Source: Bacteroidota bacterium
Lineage (GTDB): Bacteria > Bacteroidota > Bacteroidia > Palsa-965
Direction: 5' to 3'
DNA length: 64,000 nucleotides
Assembly (NCBI GenBank): GCA_020402865.1
Contig: JADBYT010000028.1
Coordinates: 1 to 64,000 of the forward strand
Part shown: one piece after another, positions 17,666 through 24,878 of the stretch
Layout: every line of letters begins with the position of its first letter
Position numbering within the stretch: position 1 is the first letter of the stretch
The notes under the pieces: generated by a model
Told to the model about the DNA's origin: nothing
Seen by the model: the letters and a program-made list of their open reading frames with translations, nothing else
Databases searched by the model: none
Program-made: the position numbers and the translations under genes

Positions 17666-18523
17666 CTAATATGCAGTTTTCAGGAAATCGCTTACTGATT
17701 TAGGCGCTCTGCCCAGCAGCTGTTCAAGCGTATCGCCTGCATTATCGAAATCGCCGTTTTTCATGGCGGCGGCAAAGCCGGTTGACATGACCACGACGTG
17801 ATCGGGCAGGCCTGCGCCTTTGAGTACATTTTCAAACACATCGGCAGGCGCATCGGTGTAGGCAACTGTTTTGCCGCTGTGCGCGCTCAGGCTGGCAGCC
17901 ACATCGGCAAAGCTGTGGGCACGGCTGCCGGCCAGCGGATAGGCTTTGTTTTCGTGGCCGCTGCCGGTGAGTACATTGGCCGCCACCTCGGCCAGATCAA
18001 GCCGCGATACAAGTGCTGTTTTGCCTTCGCCCGCCGGGAAAAACACGCCGGTTTCAAACACCTTTTCGCCGAGGAACATGGGCAGCACTTCCATGTACAA
18101 CCCGTGCTGCAAAAACGTGTACGTAAGTCCGCTGGCTTTGATGTACTCCTCGGTAGTAAAATGATCGGCCATGAGCCAGCCTATGGCCGAATTGCCTGCA
18201 TTGTTCATGCTCACACTGGTGTAGAAAATGTGCTTCACACCGGCCTCTTTGGCCGCATCCACCACATTGCGCTGCTGCCCCGGACGATCGTTAAAATCGC
18301 TCGACGAAATGAACAGGAGTTTGTCCACACCCTGCATTGCTGCCAGCAGCGCAGCTTTATTGTGGTAATCGCCCTCGCGAATGCTTATGCCTTTGGCGTG
18401 GAGTGATGCGGCTTTGTGAGGATTGCGCACCAGCGCAGCAATTTCTGATGCGGGAATTCGGGTGAGCAGTTGATCAATTACAGCCTGGCCCAGATGGCCG
18501 GTGGCACCGGTTACAAGAATCAT
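17666..18523 (-). CDS. NmrA-family NAD(P)-binding oxidoreductase (QorB-like SDR)
   Basis: 285 aa from ATG 18523; the longer frame to 19000 runs through the promoter and the opposite gene and is rejected. The N-terminal GATGHLG dinucleotide motif, VRNP at the end of strand 2 and YTSVSM in the active-site region match atypical SDRs such as quinone oxidoreductase 2 (QorB). Family members reduce quinones with NADPH or sense redox state. It is divergent from an HxlR regulator, the common arrangement for QorB-like genes. Its 3' part is duplicated at 14894-15250. Confidence 0.86.
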   Translation of the reverse strand: MILVTGATGHLGQAVIDQLLTRIPASEIAALVRNPHKAASLHAKGISIREGDYHNKAALLAAMQGVDKLLFISSSDFNDRPGQQRNVVDAAKEAGVKHIFYTSVSMNNAGNSAIGWLMADHFTTEEYIKASGLTYTFLQHGLYMEVLPMFLGEKVFETGVFFPAGEGKTALVSRLDLAEVAANVLTGSGHENKAYPLAGSRAHSFADVAASLSAHSGKTVAYTDAPADVFENVLKGAGLPDHVVVMSTGFAAAMKNGDFDNAGDTLEQLLGRAPKSVSDFLKTAY

Positions 18524-18575
18524 ATTGCGTTTTTTAGTGATGAATAATTTTACAAAGGCAAAACTATTTACCTTT

Positions 18576-18628
18576 GCTATACAAAAGGAAGCATTATACA
18601 TTAGTATAGTGCTATACAAAAGTATAGT
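18576..18628. promoter_or_regulatory. Operator-like repeats between SDR and HxlR genes
   Basis: GCTATACAAAAG occurs at 18576-18587 and 18611-18622 as a direct repeat with a 35-bp period. GTATAG/CTATAC hexamers flank the second copy as inverted repeats (18604, 18612, 18622), ending at the hxlR ATG. Symmetric sites of this kind fit a dimeric winged-helix HxlR repressor controlling both divergent genes. Confidence 0.55.
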
Positions 18629-19030
18629 ATGAAAAAGCCGAAGCACCAACTCCCCTACTCGCTCGAACTTACGCAGCGCTGCACCGCTACATACATGCTT
18701 GCGCTTAACGATACGCTTAATGTGCTGCAGGGCAAATGGAAAGTGCCGGTTATGGGTGCGCTTTCTGTGGGTAAAAAACGGTTCAGCGAAATTGAACGCG
18801 AAATTCCCGGCATCAATCCACGCATGCTTTCCAAAGAACTCCGCGAGCTTGAAGTAAACGGCATGGTTAACCGCACGGTTTACGATTCGTTTCCCGTTAC
18901 CATCGAATACTCGCTTACGCCTTCCGGTATTTCCTTTAAGCGTGTGCTGGATGTAATGGTAGAATGGGGCGTTGAACACCGCACGGCAGTACTGGCCCAA
19001 AACAGCCGCCGGAAAAAGTCGGCCGCGTAG
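18629..19030 (+). CDS. HxlR-family winged-helix transcriptional regulator
   Basis: 133 aa. The HxlR core is evident: LNVLQGKWKVPVMGAL, RFSEIEREIPGINPRMLSKELRELE as the recognition helix region, and YSLTPSGISF as the wing. Regulators of this type often respond to electrophiles or quinones through an N-terminal cysteine. Here Cys18 (TQRCTATY) precedes the helix as in such sensors. Divergent from the SDR gene with operator-like repeats between them, it is the likely repressor of that gene. Confidence 0.9.
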   Translation: MKKPKHQLPYSLELTQRCTATYMLALNDTLNVLQGKWKVPVMGALSVGKKRFSEIEREIPGINPRMLSKELRELEVNGMVNRTVYDSFPVTIEYSLTPSGISFKRVLDVMVEWGVEHRTAVLAQNSRRKKSAA

Positions 19031-19065
19031 CCGTATTGCTCAATTTCATTTTGCATCTTTAAGGC

Positions 19066-20664
19066 ATGATCCGCTCTGTCATAGCCGTTATTCTGCCCTG
19101 CCTGTTTTCTTTCACGCTGTTTGCCCAGCCCGGCCCGCAGCCTCCGTTTACCATTGAGTTTGAAGCCGTGGCTACGCCGCAACCGTTGCCGGGGCTGCAT
19201 TCGTTTGCCTTTGCAAAGGATGGTTCGCGCTGGTTGTTTGCGGGCGGACGTATAAACGGGCTGCACGGGTTTTCGACCAACGATAATTTCCCGGTGCAGT
19301 ATGCCAATGGCAACCTCATTGTAATTGATACCGCCACCTGGCAGGTGTATCAAAGTCCGGTTTACCCGCTGGGCCTGCAAATGGCCGATCCGCTGCGAAG
19401 CACCAACATGCAGTTTACACAGCGCGGCAACTATTTGTACATGACCGGCGGCTTTGGCTGGGACAGTATTGCCAATGGCTACCGCACCTTTCCCACGCTT
19501 ACTGCGCTGCGGGTTGACAGTGTAATTGACGCGGTAATCAACAGCACGCCGCTTGCGCCGCACATCCGCCAGCTTGTGGATACCAGTATGCGCGTATGCG
19601 GGGGCGAAATGGCTTTGCTGGGCAATGAATTTTACCTCTGCTTCGGTCACAATTTCAGCGGGCGTTATTCTGATCCGCCCACGCCCACATTTATACAACG
19701 TTACACCGAGCAGATTCGCCGCTTCGAAATTGTTGATAACGGCATTTCGCTGCAAATTGCCAATTACACGGCCTTTACAGACACGGCCCACTTTCACCGC
19801 CGCGACCTGAATCTCGGCCACATTATCAAACCAAACGGCAGCGAGGCGCTGATGGCGTTCAGCGGCGTATTCCAGAAAAACGTAAACCTGCCCTGGCCCG
19901 CGCCGGTTCTCATCGACAGCAGCGGCGGCACTTTGCAGGCCGGCTTTACGCAGTTGCTCAACAACTACACCTGCGGCATGGTGCCCGTGTTTGATTCGCT
20001 GCAGGGCGATATGTACACGGTGTTTATGGGTGGCATGGGCTGGTACACCTACAACGCCAGCAGCAATGCGTGGGACTATGATTCGCTGGTGCCGTTTGTG
20101 AGCGATATTGGCGTGGTTACACAGTATGCAAACGGGCAGCTGGCGCAAAGTGTATTGCCACTGCGCATGAACGGACTGCAAGGCTCCAATGCAAAGTTTA
20201 TTGCCGCTGCGCCCGCCATGCAGTATGCAAACGATGTAATTAATCTGCGCCGTATGCCAGGGCGTGTGCTGGCCGGCTACCTGTATGGCGGCATACAGTC
20301 GCAACTGCCCAACCTCTCGCCCACTACCGTGGCGGTGGACACCGTGTACCGCGTGTGGATTACGCCCGATCAGTTGCTGCTGCAGGCCGGCGAACAGCAT
20401 GCGGGCCTTGCGTTTATGCGTATTTTCCCGAATCCGGCCGCAGGCCAGGCCTGTGTGCGCATAAAAACCACGCAAACCGAGGTACTGCGCATTTCGCTGC
20501 TTGACATGCAGGGGAAAATGCTGCAGCAGCATCAGCTGGCCGCCTCAGCCGGATTGCAGCAGGATTTCTGGCTTTCCACCGCGCAGCTTTCGTCGGGTTT
20601 ATATTTTGTGAAAGTTGAAACCGCCTCAGGTGTGCAGATGCAGCGGCTGGCGGTGCAGCAGTAA
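19066..20664 (+). CDS. Secreted propeller-like protein with T9SS type A sorting domain
   Basis: 532 aa, signal peptide of about 20 residues (ending in LFAQ). The mature part contains repeated FAGGR/YMTGGFGWDS/MGGMGWYTYN segments resembling Kelch-type blades. The last 80 residues form a T9SS type A C-terminal domain: MRIFPNPAAGQ at about 450, then ISLLDMQGKML and LSSGLYFVKVE. By family knowledge it is exported through type IX secretion and anchored or released after cleavage of the tail. A 550-residue antisense frame across it is a shadow. Confidence 0.82.
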   Translation: MIRSVIAVILPCLFSFTLFAQPGPQPPFTIEFEAVATPQPLPGLHSFAFAKDGSRWLFAGGRINGLHGFSTNDNFPVQYANGNLIVIDTATWQVYQSPVYPLGLQMADPLRSTNMQFTQRGNYLYMTGGFGWDSIANGYRTFPTLTALRVDSVIDAVINSTPLAPHIRQLVDTSMRVCGGEMALLGNEFYLCFGHNFSGRYSDPPTPTFIQRYTEQIRRFEIVDNGISLQIANYTAFTDTAHFHRRDLNLGHIIKPNGSEALMAFSGVFQKNVNLPWPAPVLIDSSGGTLQAGFTQLLNNYTCGMVPVFDSLQGDMYTVFMGGMGWYTYNASSNAWDYDSLVPFVSDIGVVTQYANGQLAQSVLPLRMNGLQGSNAKFIAAAPAMQYANDVINLRRMPGRVLAGYLYGGIQSQLPNLSPTTVAVDTVYRVWITPDQLLLQAGEQHAGLAFMRIFPNPAAGQACVRIKTTQTEVLRISLLDMQGKMLQQHQLAASAGLQQDFWLSTAQLSSGLYFVKVETASGVQMQRLAVQQ

Positions 20665-20756
20665 TTTATCGTCAACAGAATAAAACCTGATTAACCGGTA
20701 TTAATCTTTAGCAATGCGCAGCCCCGTTTTCCTTTTTTGCAATAAATTGCCCCGTA

Positions 20757-21527
20757 ATGATGTCTGAGCATCCCCATAACTGTCTGAACTGCGGTCATAC
20801 CCTTACGGGCCGCTATTGTATAAACTGCGGTCAGAAAGCCGATACACACCGCATTACGCCCAAACACTTTTTTATGCACGATGTGCTTCACGGTACGCTG
20901 CACATCGAAAAGGGATTGTTTTTCACGGTTATTCAGGTGCTCAGGCACCGCGGACAGACCGCGCTCGATTACATTTCGGGCAAACGCATCCGTTATTACA
21001 ATGTATTTTACCTCTCGCTTATCCTGCTTAGTTTAAATATTGTAGCGGTGGTTTACAAACACCGCATTTTACCCGATACTGCGGTGAAATACTCGGGCGA
21101 TGTGAGCACTGTATTTACGTTTGCTGCGGGAAATATGAAGTTTATTGTACTCACCTTCATTCCGTTTATGGCGCTTAATACATTTCTTCTGTTTCGCCGT
21201 AAAAAACACAATTACGCCGAACATGCAGTAGCCGCCGGATTTTGCATGGTGGCTGCTTTAACACTGGCACTCATTGCCAATCTTTTCCTGCTGCTTGGTA
21301 ATTATTCGCTTTTCTCATACCTCGGCATTGGTTTTGGCTGGCTGGTTTTTCTTACACCCTTGTTTTTTTATGTACGCTATGCAGCCCCGCATTACCGCAT
21401 ATTCGGCTACAGCTGGCGCATACTGGTGTTTTATATACTGTTTATTGTTGAGGTATTAATGCTGATATTGCTGCTCTCCTACCTGTATACTGGCGAACTG
21501 AATATCAGCGGCGAAATCACGCTGTAA
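20757..21527 (+). CDS. DUF3667 membrane protein with N-terminal zinc ribbon
   Basis: 256 aa. The N-terminus has two CxxC-type pairs (CLNCGHTLTGRYCINCGQ), a treble-clef/zinc-ribbon as in DUF3667 proteins. Then comes the family-typical HDVLHGTLHIEKGLFFT and SGKRIRYYNVFYLSLIL, and five to six membrane spans. The molecular role of DUF3667 is not known. The start could be ATG 20757 or 20760. Confidence 0.82.
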   Translation: MMSEHPHNCLNCGHTLTGRYCINCGQKADTHRITPKHFFMHDVLHGTLHIEKGLFFTVIQVLRHRGQTALDYISGKRIRYYNVFYLSLILLSLNIVAVVYKHRILPDTAVKYSGDVSTVFTFAAGNMKFIVLTFIPFMALNTFLLFRRKKHNYAEHAVAAGFCMVAALTLALIANLFLLLGNYSLFSYLGIGFGWLVFLTPLFFYVRYAAPHYRIFGYSWRILVFYILFIVEVLMLILLLSYLYTGELNISGEITL

Positions 21528-21699
21528 TAACGCAAATAAACTTCATCCTGTTCCGGCTTTCAGCTTGCTCAGTGTCAATTGTGCAACTGACCAGTATCAG
21601 TGTGTATCCGTTTTAAGCTGCGGAAAGTTGCTCATCCCTGAACCAAGCTAAAAATTTAGAAAATTGCCCTGTTCTTGTGCAAATAAATAGCATAAGCCA

Positions 21700-22086
21700 G
21701 TGAACAGACAATTGATAAGGTTTTTATTACCTCTACTCACAGCTGTGATCACATTTCAGTTTGCTCAATGTGACAATAAAAAAAATAGTGAGTATGCAGA
21801 ACAAGAGTTGAAATTGGCACTTAAAGATACTCTTCAGGATAGTCAATTTTATTTCACCGGTAAGGTCACTGATGAATCTTCAGCCATTAAAGCTGCTGAA
21901 CCAATACTATTTAACATTTACGGAGAAAAGAATATCAAGCAACAACGTCCCTATCAGGTTTATAACACTCAAAAATATTGGGTAATCTGGGGTACACTTA
22001 ACGAAGAATATTCTTTAGGTGGTGTGTTCCTGATTATTCTGAATGCTCAAAATAATCGTGTACTCCGTATTATTCACGGGAAATAA
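21700..22086 (+). CDS. NTF2-fold immunity-like lipoprotein (YbbC/YhhH family)
   Basis: 128 aa with a GTG start. A signal peptide precedes FAQC, possibly a lipobox. The C-terminal 75 residues show the NTF2-fold immunity pattern: AIKAAEPILFNIYGEKNIKQQRPYQVY, then YWVIWGTL, GGVFLIILNAQN and LRIIHGK. Such proteins usually neutralise a contact-dependent or secreted polymorphic toxin, but no cognate toxin is in the window. AT-rich compared with its surroundings, which suggests acquisition as an orphan immunity gene. Confidence 0.72.
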   Translation: MNRQLIRFLLPLLTAVITFQFAQCDNKKNSEYAEQELKLALKDTLQDSQFYFTGKVTDESSAIKAAEPILFNIYGEKNIKQQRPYQVYNTQKYWVIWGTLNEEYSLGGVFLIILNAQNNRVLRIIHGK

Positions 22087-22103
22087 ATAATGATTACCAA
22101 TAA

Positions 22104-22553
22104 GTGAAAGCTGACTTTCTCAACAAAATTATTAAATGGTTGTTTTCGTTAGAAAACCCCACGCAACTCAACCGGGAGTTAAGAAATCGTCTTGACAACC
22201 AATTCGGTCATTTTAATTACTATTATCCAACCTACAGCGATGTAAAACATGAACACGCGATATGTTTCCTGCTCGATGATTATAACAACTATTTGGGAAC
22301 AGATAAAACGATTGAAATTCTTCAGCGTCTCGGTGAAAGTACTGTACATGTTCTTAGTGCCTCAAGTGGCGATTATACAATCGACATTAATGAGGTGACA
22401 ATTACAAATCATGATGATGTTTTTTGTGATGATCAGGCCACCTGGTTCATTTTTTGTTCACACGACAGGACAGTTACTGTGGGAGGAATAATATTGATTG
22501 AAAAAATTCAGCGGGAATGGACTGATTGGGAAAGTTACACACATCGGATTTAG
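22104..22553 (+). CDS. Hypothetical protein, possibly immunity-like
   Basis: 149 aa with a GTG start 17 bp after the NTF2-fold gene. No signal peptide and no recognised domain. It is acidic, with short aromatic-rich segments (WLFSLENP, HFNYYYPTYSD, ATWFIFCSHD, REWTDWESY), a composition common in small cytosolic immunity proteins. It shares the low GC of its upstream neighbour and was probably acquired with it. Function unknown. Confidence 0.6.
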   Translation: MKADFLNKIIKWLFSLENPTQLNRELRNRLDNQFGHFNYYYPTYSDVKHEHAICFLLDDYNNYLGTDKTIEILQRLGESTVHVLSASSGDYTIDINEVTITNHDDVFCDDQATWFIFCSHDRTVTVGGIILIEKIQREWTDWESYTHRI

Positions 22554-22721
22554 TAAATTCGGCACTCTCCGAACATTTTATTGCCGATGCCCGCCCCACC
22601 ACCTGATAAACATCAGTGTGTATTTGTCACATTCATACTAAACTTGCCGCTAAACACAACCCGCACAATCTGCATCTGCGCTTATGTGACCAAAGTAACT
22701 GTACGCGCAGAATTGCCGGTC

Positions 22722-22729
22722 TAATTTTG
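22722..22729 (+). promoter_or_regulatory. Candidate -7 element (TAATTTTG) of the sulfur operon
   Basis: TAATTTTG matches TAnnTTTG and lies 26 bp before the ATG at 22756. AAAGGAGTGAA at about 22742 is an adequate ribosome-binding site. The -33 element is weak. Confidence 0.4.
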
Positions 22730-22755
22730 CATCAACAATACAAAAGGAGTGAATT

Positions 22756-24180
22756 ATGAAAGTGGAACAGCTTTATACCGGATGCCTTGCACAGGGCGCA
22801 TATTATATAGAAAGCAACGGCGAGGCCGCAATTATTGATCCGCTGCGCGAGGTGCAGCCTTATATTGACATGGCAGAGAAGCGTGGTGCGAAGATCAAAT
22901 ACATTTTCGAAACACATTTTCATGCCGATTTTGTGAGCGGCCATGTAGATCTGGCGCGTAAAACCGGTGCGGCTATTGTGTATGGACCTACCTCGCTTAA
23001 AACCGGTTTCGATGCCGTGATCGGATTCGACGGGCAGGTTTTTGAATTGGGCGATGTAACCATTAAGCTCATTCACACACCCGGCCATACCATGGAAAGC
23101 TGCTGCTTTTTGCTCAGCGACGAGCAGGGCAATGCACAGGCCATTTTTACCGGCGACACGCTGTTTATAGGCGATGTGGGGCGTCCTGATCTGGCGCAGC
23201 ATGTAATTGCCGATCTTACGCAGGAAAAATTAGCCGCGCATCTTTATGAATCGCTGCAACACAAAATTCTGCCCCTGCCCGATCACCTGATTGTGTATCC
23301 GGCCCACGGCGCGGGCAGTGCCTGCGGCAAAAACATGAGCAAGGAAACCTCAGACACGCTGGGCAACCAGAAGAAAACCAACTATGCGCTGCGCCCCGGT
23401 TTAAGCAAGGAACAATTTATGGCCGAACTGCTCAACGGCCTTACACCGCCTCCCGGCTACTTTCCCAAAAACGTGCTCATGAACGTGCAGGGCTACGACA
23501 AGGTGGAAGATGTGCTGAGCCGGGGTACACAGGCGCTTTCGGCCGCAGCGTTTGAAGCAGCCGCCAACGAAGCCGGCGCCGTAATGCTCGACACGCGCGA
23601 TGCCGCAGAATTTGCTGCCGCACACCTTCCAGACAGCATAAACATTGGCATTGGCGGCGATTTTGCCGTTTGGGCGGGTACACTCATCAGCGATATCAAA
23701 CAACTTATTCTGCTTATCACTGCACCCGGCCGCGAGGAAGAAGCCGTAACACGCCTTGCCCGCGTAGGCTACGACCACGCCATTGGCTATTTGCAGGGAG
23801 GCATTGAAGCCTGGAAAAACGCTGGCAAGGAACTGGCACAAACAAAAAGCATAAGCGCCGAAGAATTTGCTGCCACTGTACAGAACAACCCGAATGCTGT
23901 TATTCTCGATGTGCGCAGAGCAAGCGAGTACAACTCCGAGCACATCATTGGTGCCGCCAATCTCCCGCTCAATTACATCAACGAACACCTGCACGAAGTA
24001 AACCGCCACGAAACCGTATATGTACACTGCGCCGGCGGCTACCGCTCCATGATCTTTGTATCGATTCTCGAAACACGCGGCTTTACCAATCTTGTAAATG
24101 TGGCCGGAGGTTTTGCCGCCATCAAAGCTACCGGCAAACTACCCGTAACCGAGTATGTGTGCCCCACTACCATGCTGTAA
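22756..24180 (+). CDS. MBL-fold persulfide dioxygenase-like protein fused to two rhodanese domains
   Basis: 474 aa. Residues 1-250 are a metallo-beta-lactamase fold of the ETHE1/Blh type, with THFHADF at 53-59, HTPGHTMES near 113, and TGDTLFIGDVGRPDL near 132. ETHE1-like enzymes oxidise glutathione persulfide to sulfite using iron. Two rhodanese domains follow. The first (about 260-355) lacks a cysteine at its active loop, where ITAPGREEEAV is found. The second (about 365-465) has Cys425 in HCAGGYRS. The fusion suggests that sulfane sulfur is passed between domains. First gene of a four-gene operon. Confidence 0.88.
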   Translation: MKVEQLYTGCLAQGAYYIESNGEAAIIDPLREVQPYIDMAEKRGAKIKYIFETHFHADFVSGHVDLARKTGAAIVYGPTSLKTGFDAVIGFDGQVFELGDVTIKLIHTPGHTMESCCFLLSDEQGNAQAIFTGDTLFIGDVGRPDLAQHVIADLTQEKLAAHLYESLQHKILPLPDHLIVYPAHGAGSACGKNMSKETSDTLGNQKKTNYALRPGLSKEQFMAELLNGLTPPPGYFPKNVLMNVQGYDKVEDVLSRGTQALSAAAFEAAANEAGAVMLDTRDAAEFAAAHLPDSINIGIGGDFAVWAGTLISDIKQLILLITAPGREEEAVTRLARVGYDHAIGYLQGGIEAWKNAGKELAQTKSISAEEFAATVQNNPNAVILDVRRASEYNSEHIIGAANLPLNYINEHLHEVNRHETVYVHCAGGYRSMIFVSILETRGFTNLVNVAGGFAAIKATGKLPVTEYVCPTTML

Positions 24181-24404
24181 TGAAAAAACTGTTTCTGAAA
24201 TACCGCAAATCAATACTTGGCGCCTTGCTTGGGGCGGTTGGCGGATACGCCTACTACTATTTTGTAGGCTGCAGCAGCGGCTCCTGCGCCATTACATCAA
24301 AACCGCTCAACAGCACGCTTTATGGCGTACTTATGGGTGTATTGTTAGTCAATAGTTTCAATACAAAATCAGACCATGCATCAAACACCGAAAACAATAA
24401 TTGA
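24180..24404 (+). CDS. Small membrane protein (DUF6132-like)
   Basis: 74 aa from ATG 24180, which overlaps the preceding stop (TAATG). Two hydrophobic segments enclose GGYAYYYFVGCSSGSCAITSKP, a cysteine-pair motif I associate with DUF6132 proteins that travel with rhodaneses. The paired cysteines in a short loop could bind or relay sulfur, by inference. It overlaps the next gene by 29 bp. Confidence 0.72.
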   Translation: MKKLFLKYRKSILGALLGAVGGYAYYYFVGCSSGSCAITSKPLNSTLYGVLMGVLLVNSFNTKSDHASNTENNN

Positions 24405-24633
24405 TGTGCGCACGCCTGCCGAATTTATGGGTGGTCACGTGGCGGGAAGCATCAACATTCCGCTCAACGAACTTGACGAACGCGTGGAAGAAATACGCGC
24501 CATGCCGCAGCCCATTGTGCTTTGCTGTGCCAGCGGAGGCCGCAGCGGCAGTGCCACAGCCTTCCTCAGCCGCGAAGGTATTGACTGCTACAACGGCGGC
24601 AGCTGGCTCGATGTAAATGGCATGGACGTATGA
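24376..24633 (+). CDS. Single-domain rhodanese
   Basis: 85 aa, a minimal rhodanese with DVRTPAEFMGGHVAGSINIP and active-site loop CASGGRS starting at Cys51. Such proteins carry persulfide sulfur in the cytosol. It starts inside the end of the upstream DUF6132-like gene and its stop overlaps the next ATG (ATGA). Confidence 0.9.
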   Translation: MHQTPKTIIDVRTPAEFMGGHVAGSINIPLNELDERVEEIRAMPQPIVLCCASGGRSGSATAFLSREGIDCYNGGSWLDVNGMDV

Positions 24634-24878
24634 AGAACCAGTTGATGAATTTAGTGTCAAAGCTCAGCCTCTTGCGTATTATGCGTTTCGGACTGGGCGT
24701 TTTTATGGGCATACAGGCTTTTCACGGACAGGATATTCTTGCAGGAATACTGAGTGCAGTTTTGCTTTGGCAGGCTTACAGTAACGCAGGCTGTGCGTGG
24801 GGCGCATGCAATGTGCGGGTGAATAATGCCGGAGGCAACCCTGAAATTGAAGCGGAAGAAGTGAAGGCGAAAAAGTAA
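24630..24878 (+). CDS. DUF2892/YgaP-like small membrane protein
   Basis: 82 aa, two membrane segments and a GCAWGAC loop near residue 54 with two cysteines, then a charged tail. It resembles the membrane part of YgaP-type rhodanese proteins (DUF2892). Here the membrane unit is a separate gene translationally coupled to the rhodanese by an ATGA overlap. The stop at 24876-24878 directly abuts the convergent CHU_C gene. Confidence 0.72.
   Translation: MKNQLMNLVSKLSLLRIMRFGLGVFMGIQAFHGQDILAGILSAVLLWQAYSNAGCAWGACNVRVNNAGGNPEIEAEEVKAKK

Noticed and set aside
18880-20532. 550-residue minus-strand frame
   Set aside because: Antisense to the T9SS type A protein gene, which has signal peptide and sorting domain; the frame has biased, non-protein-like composition.
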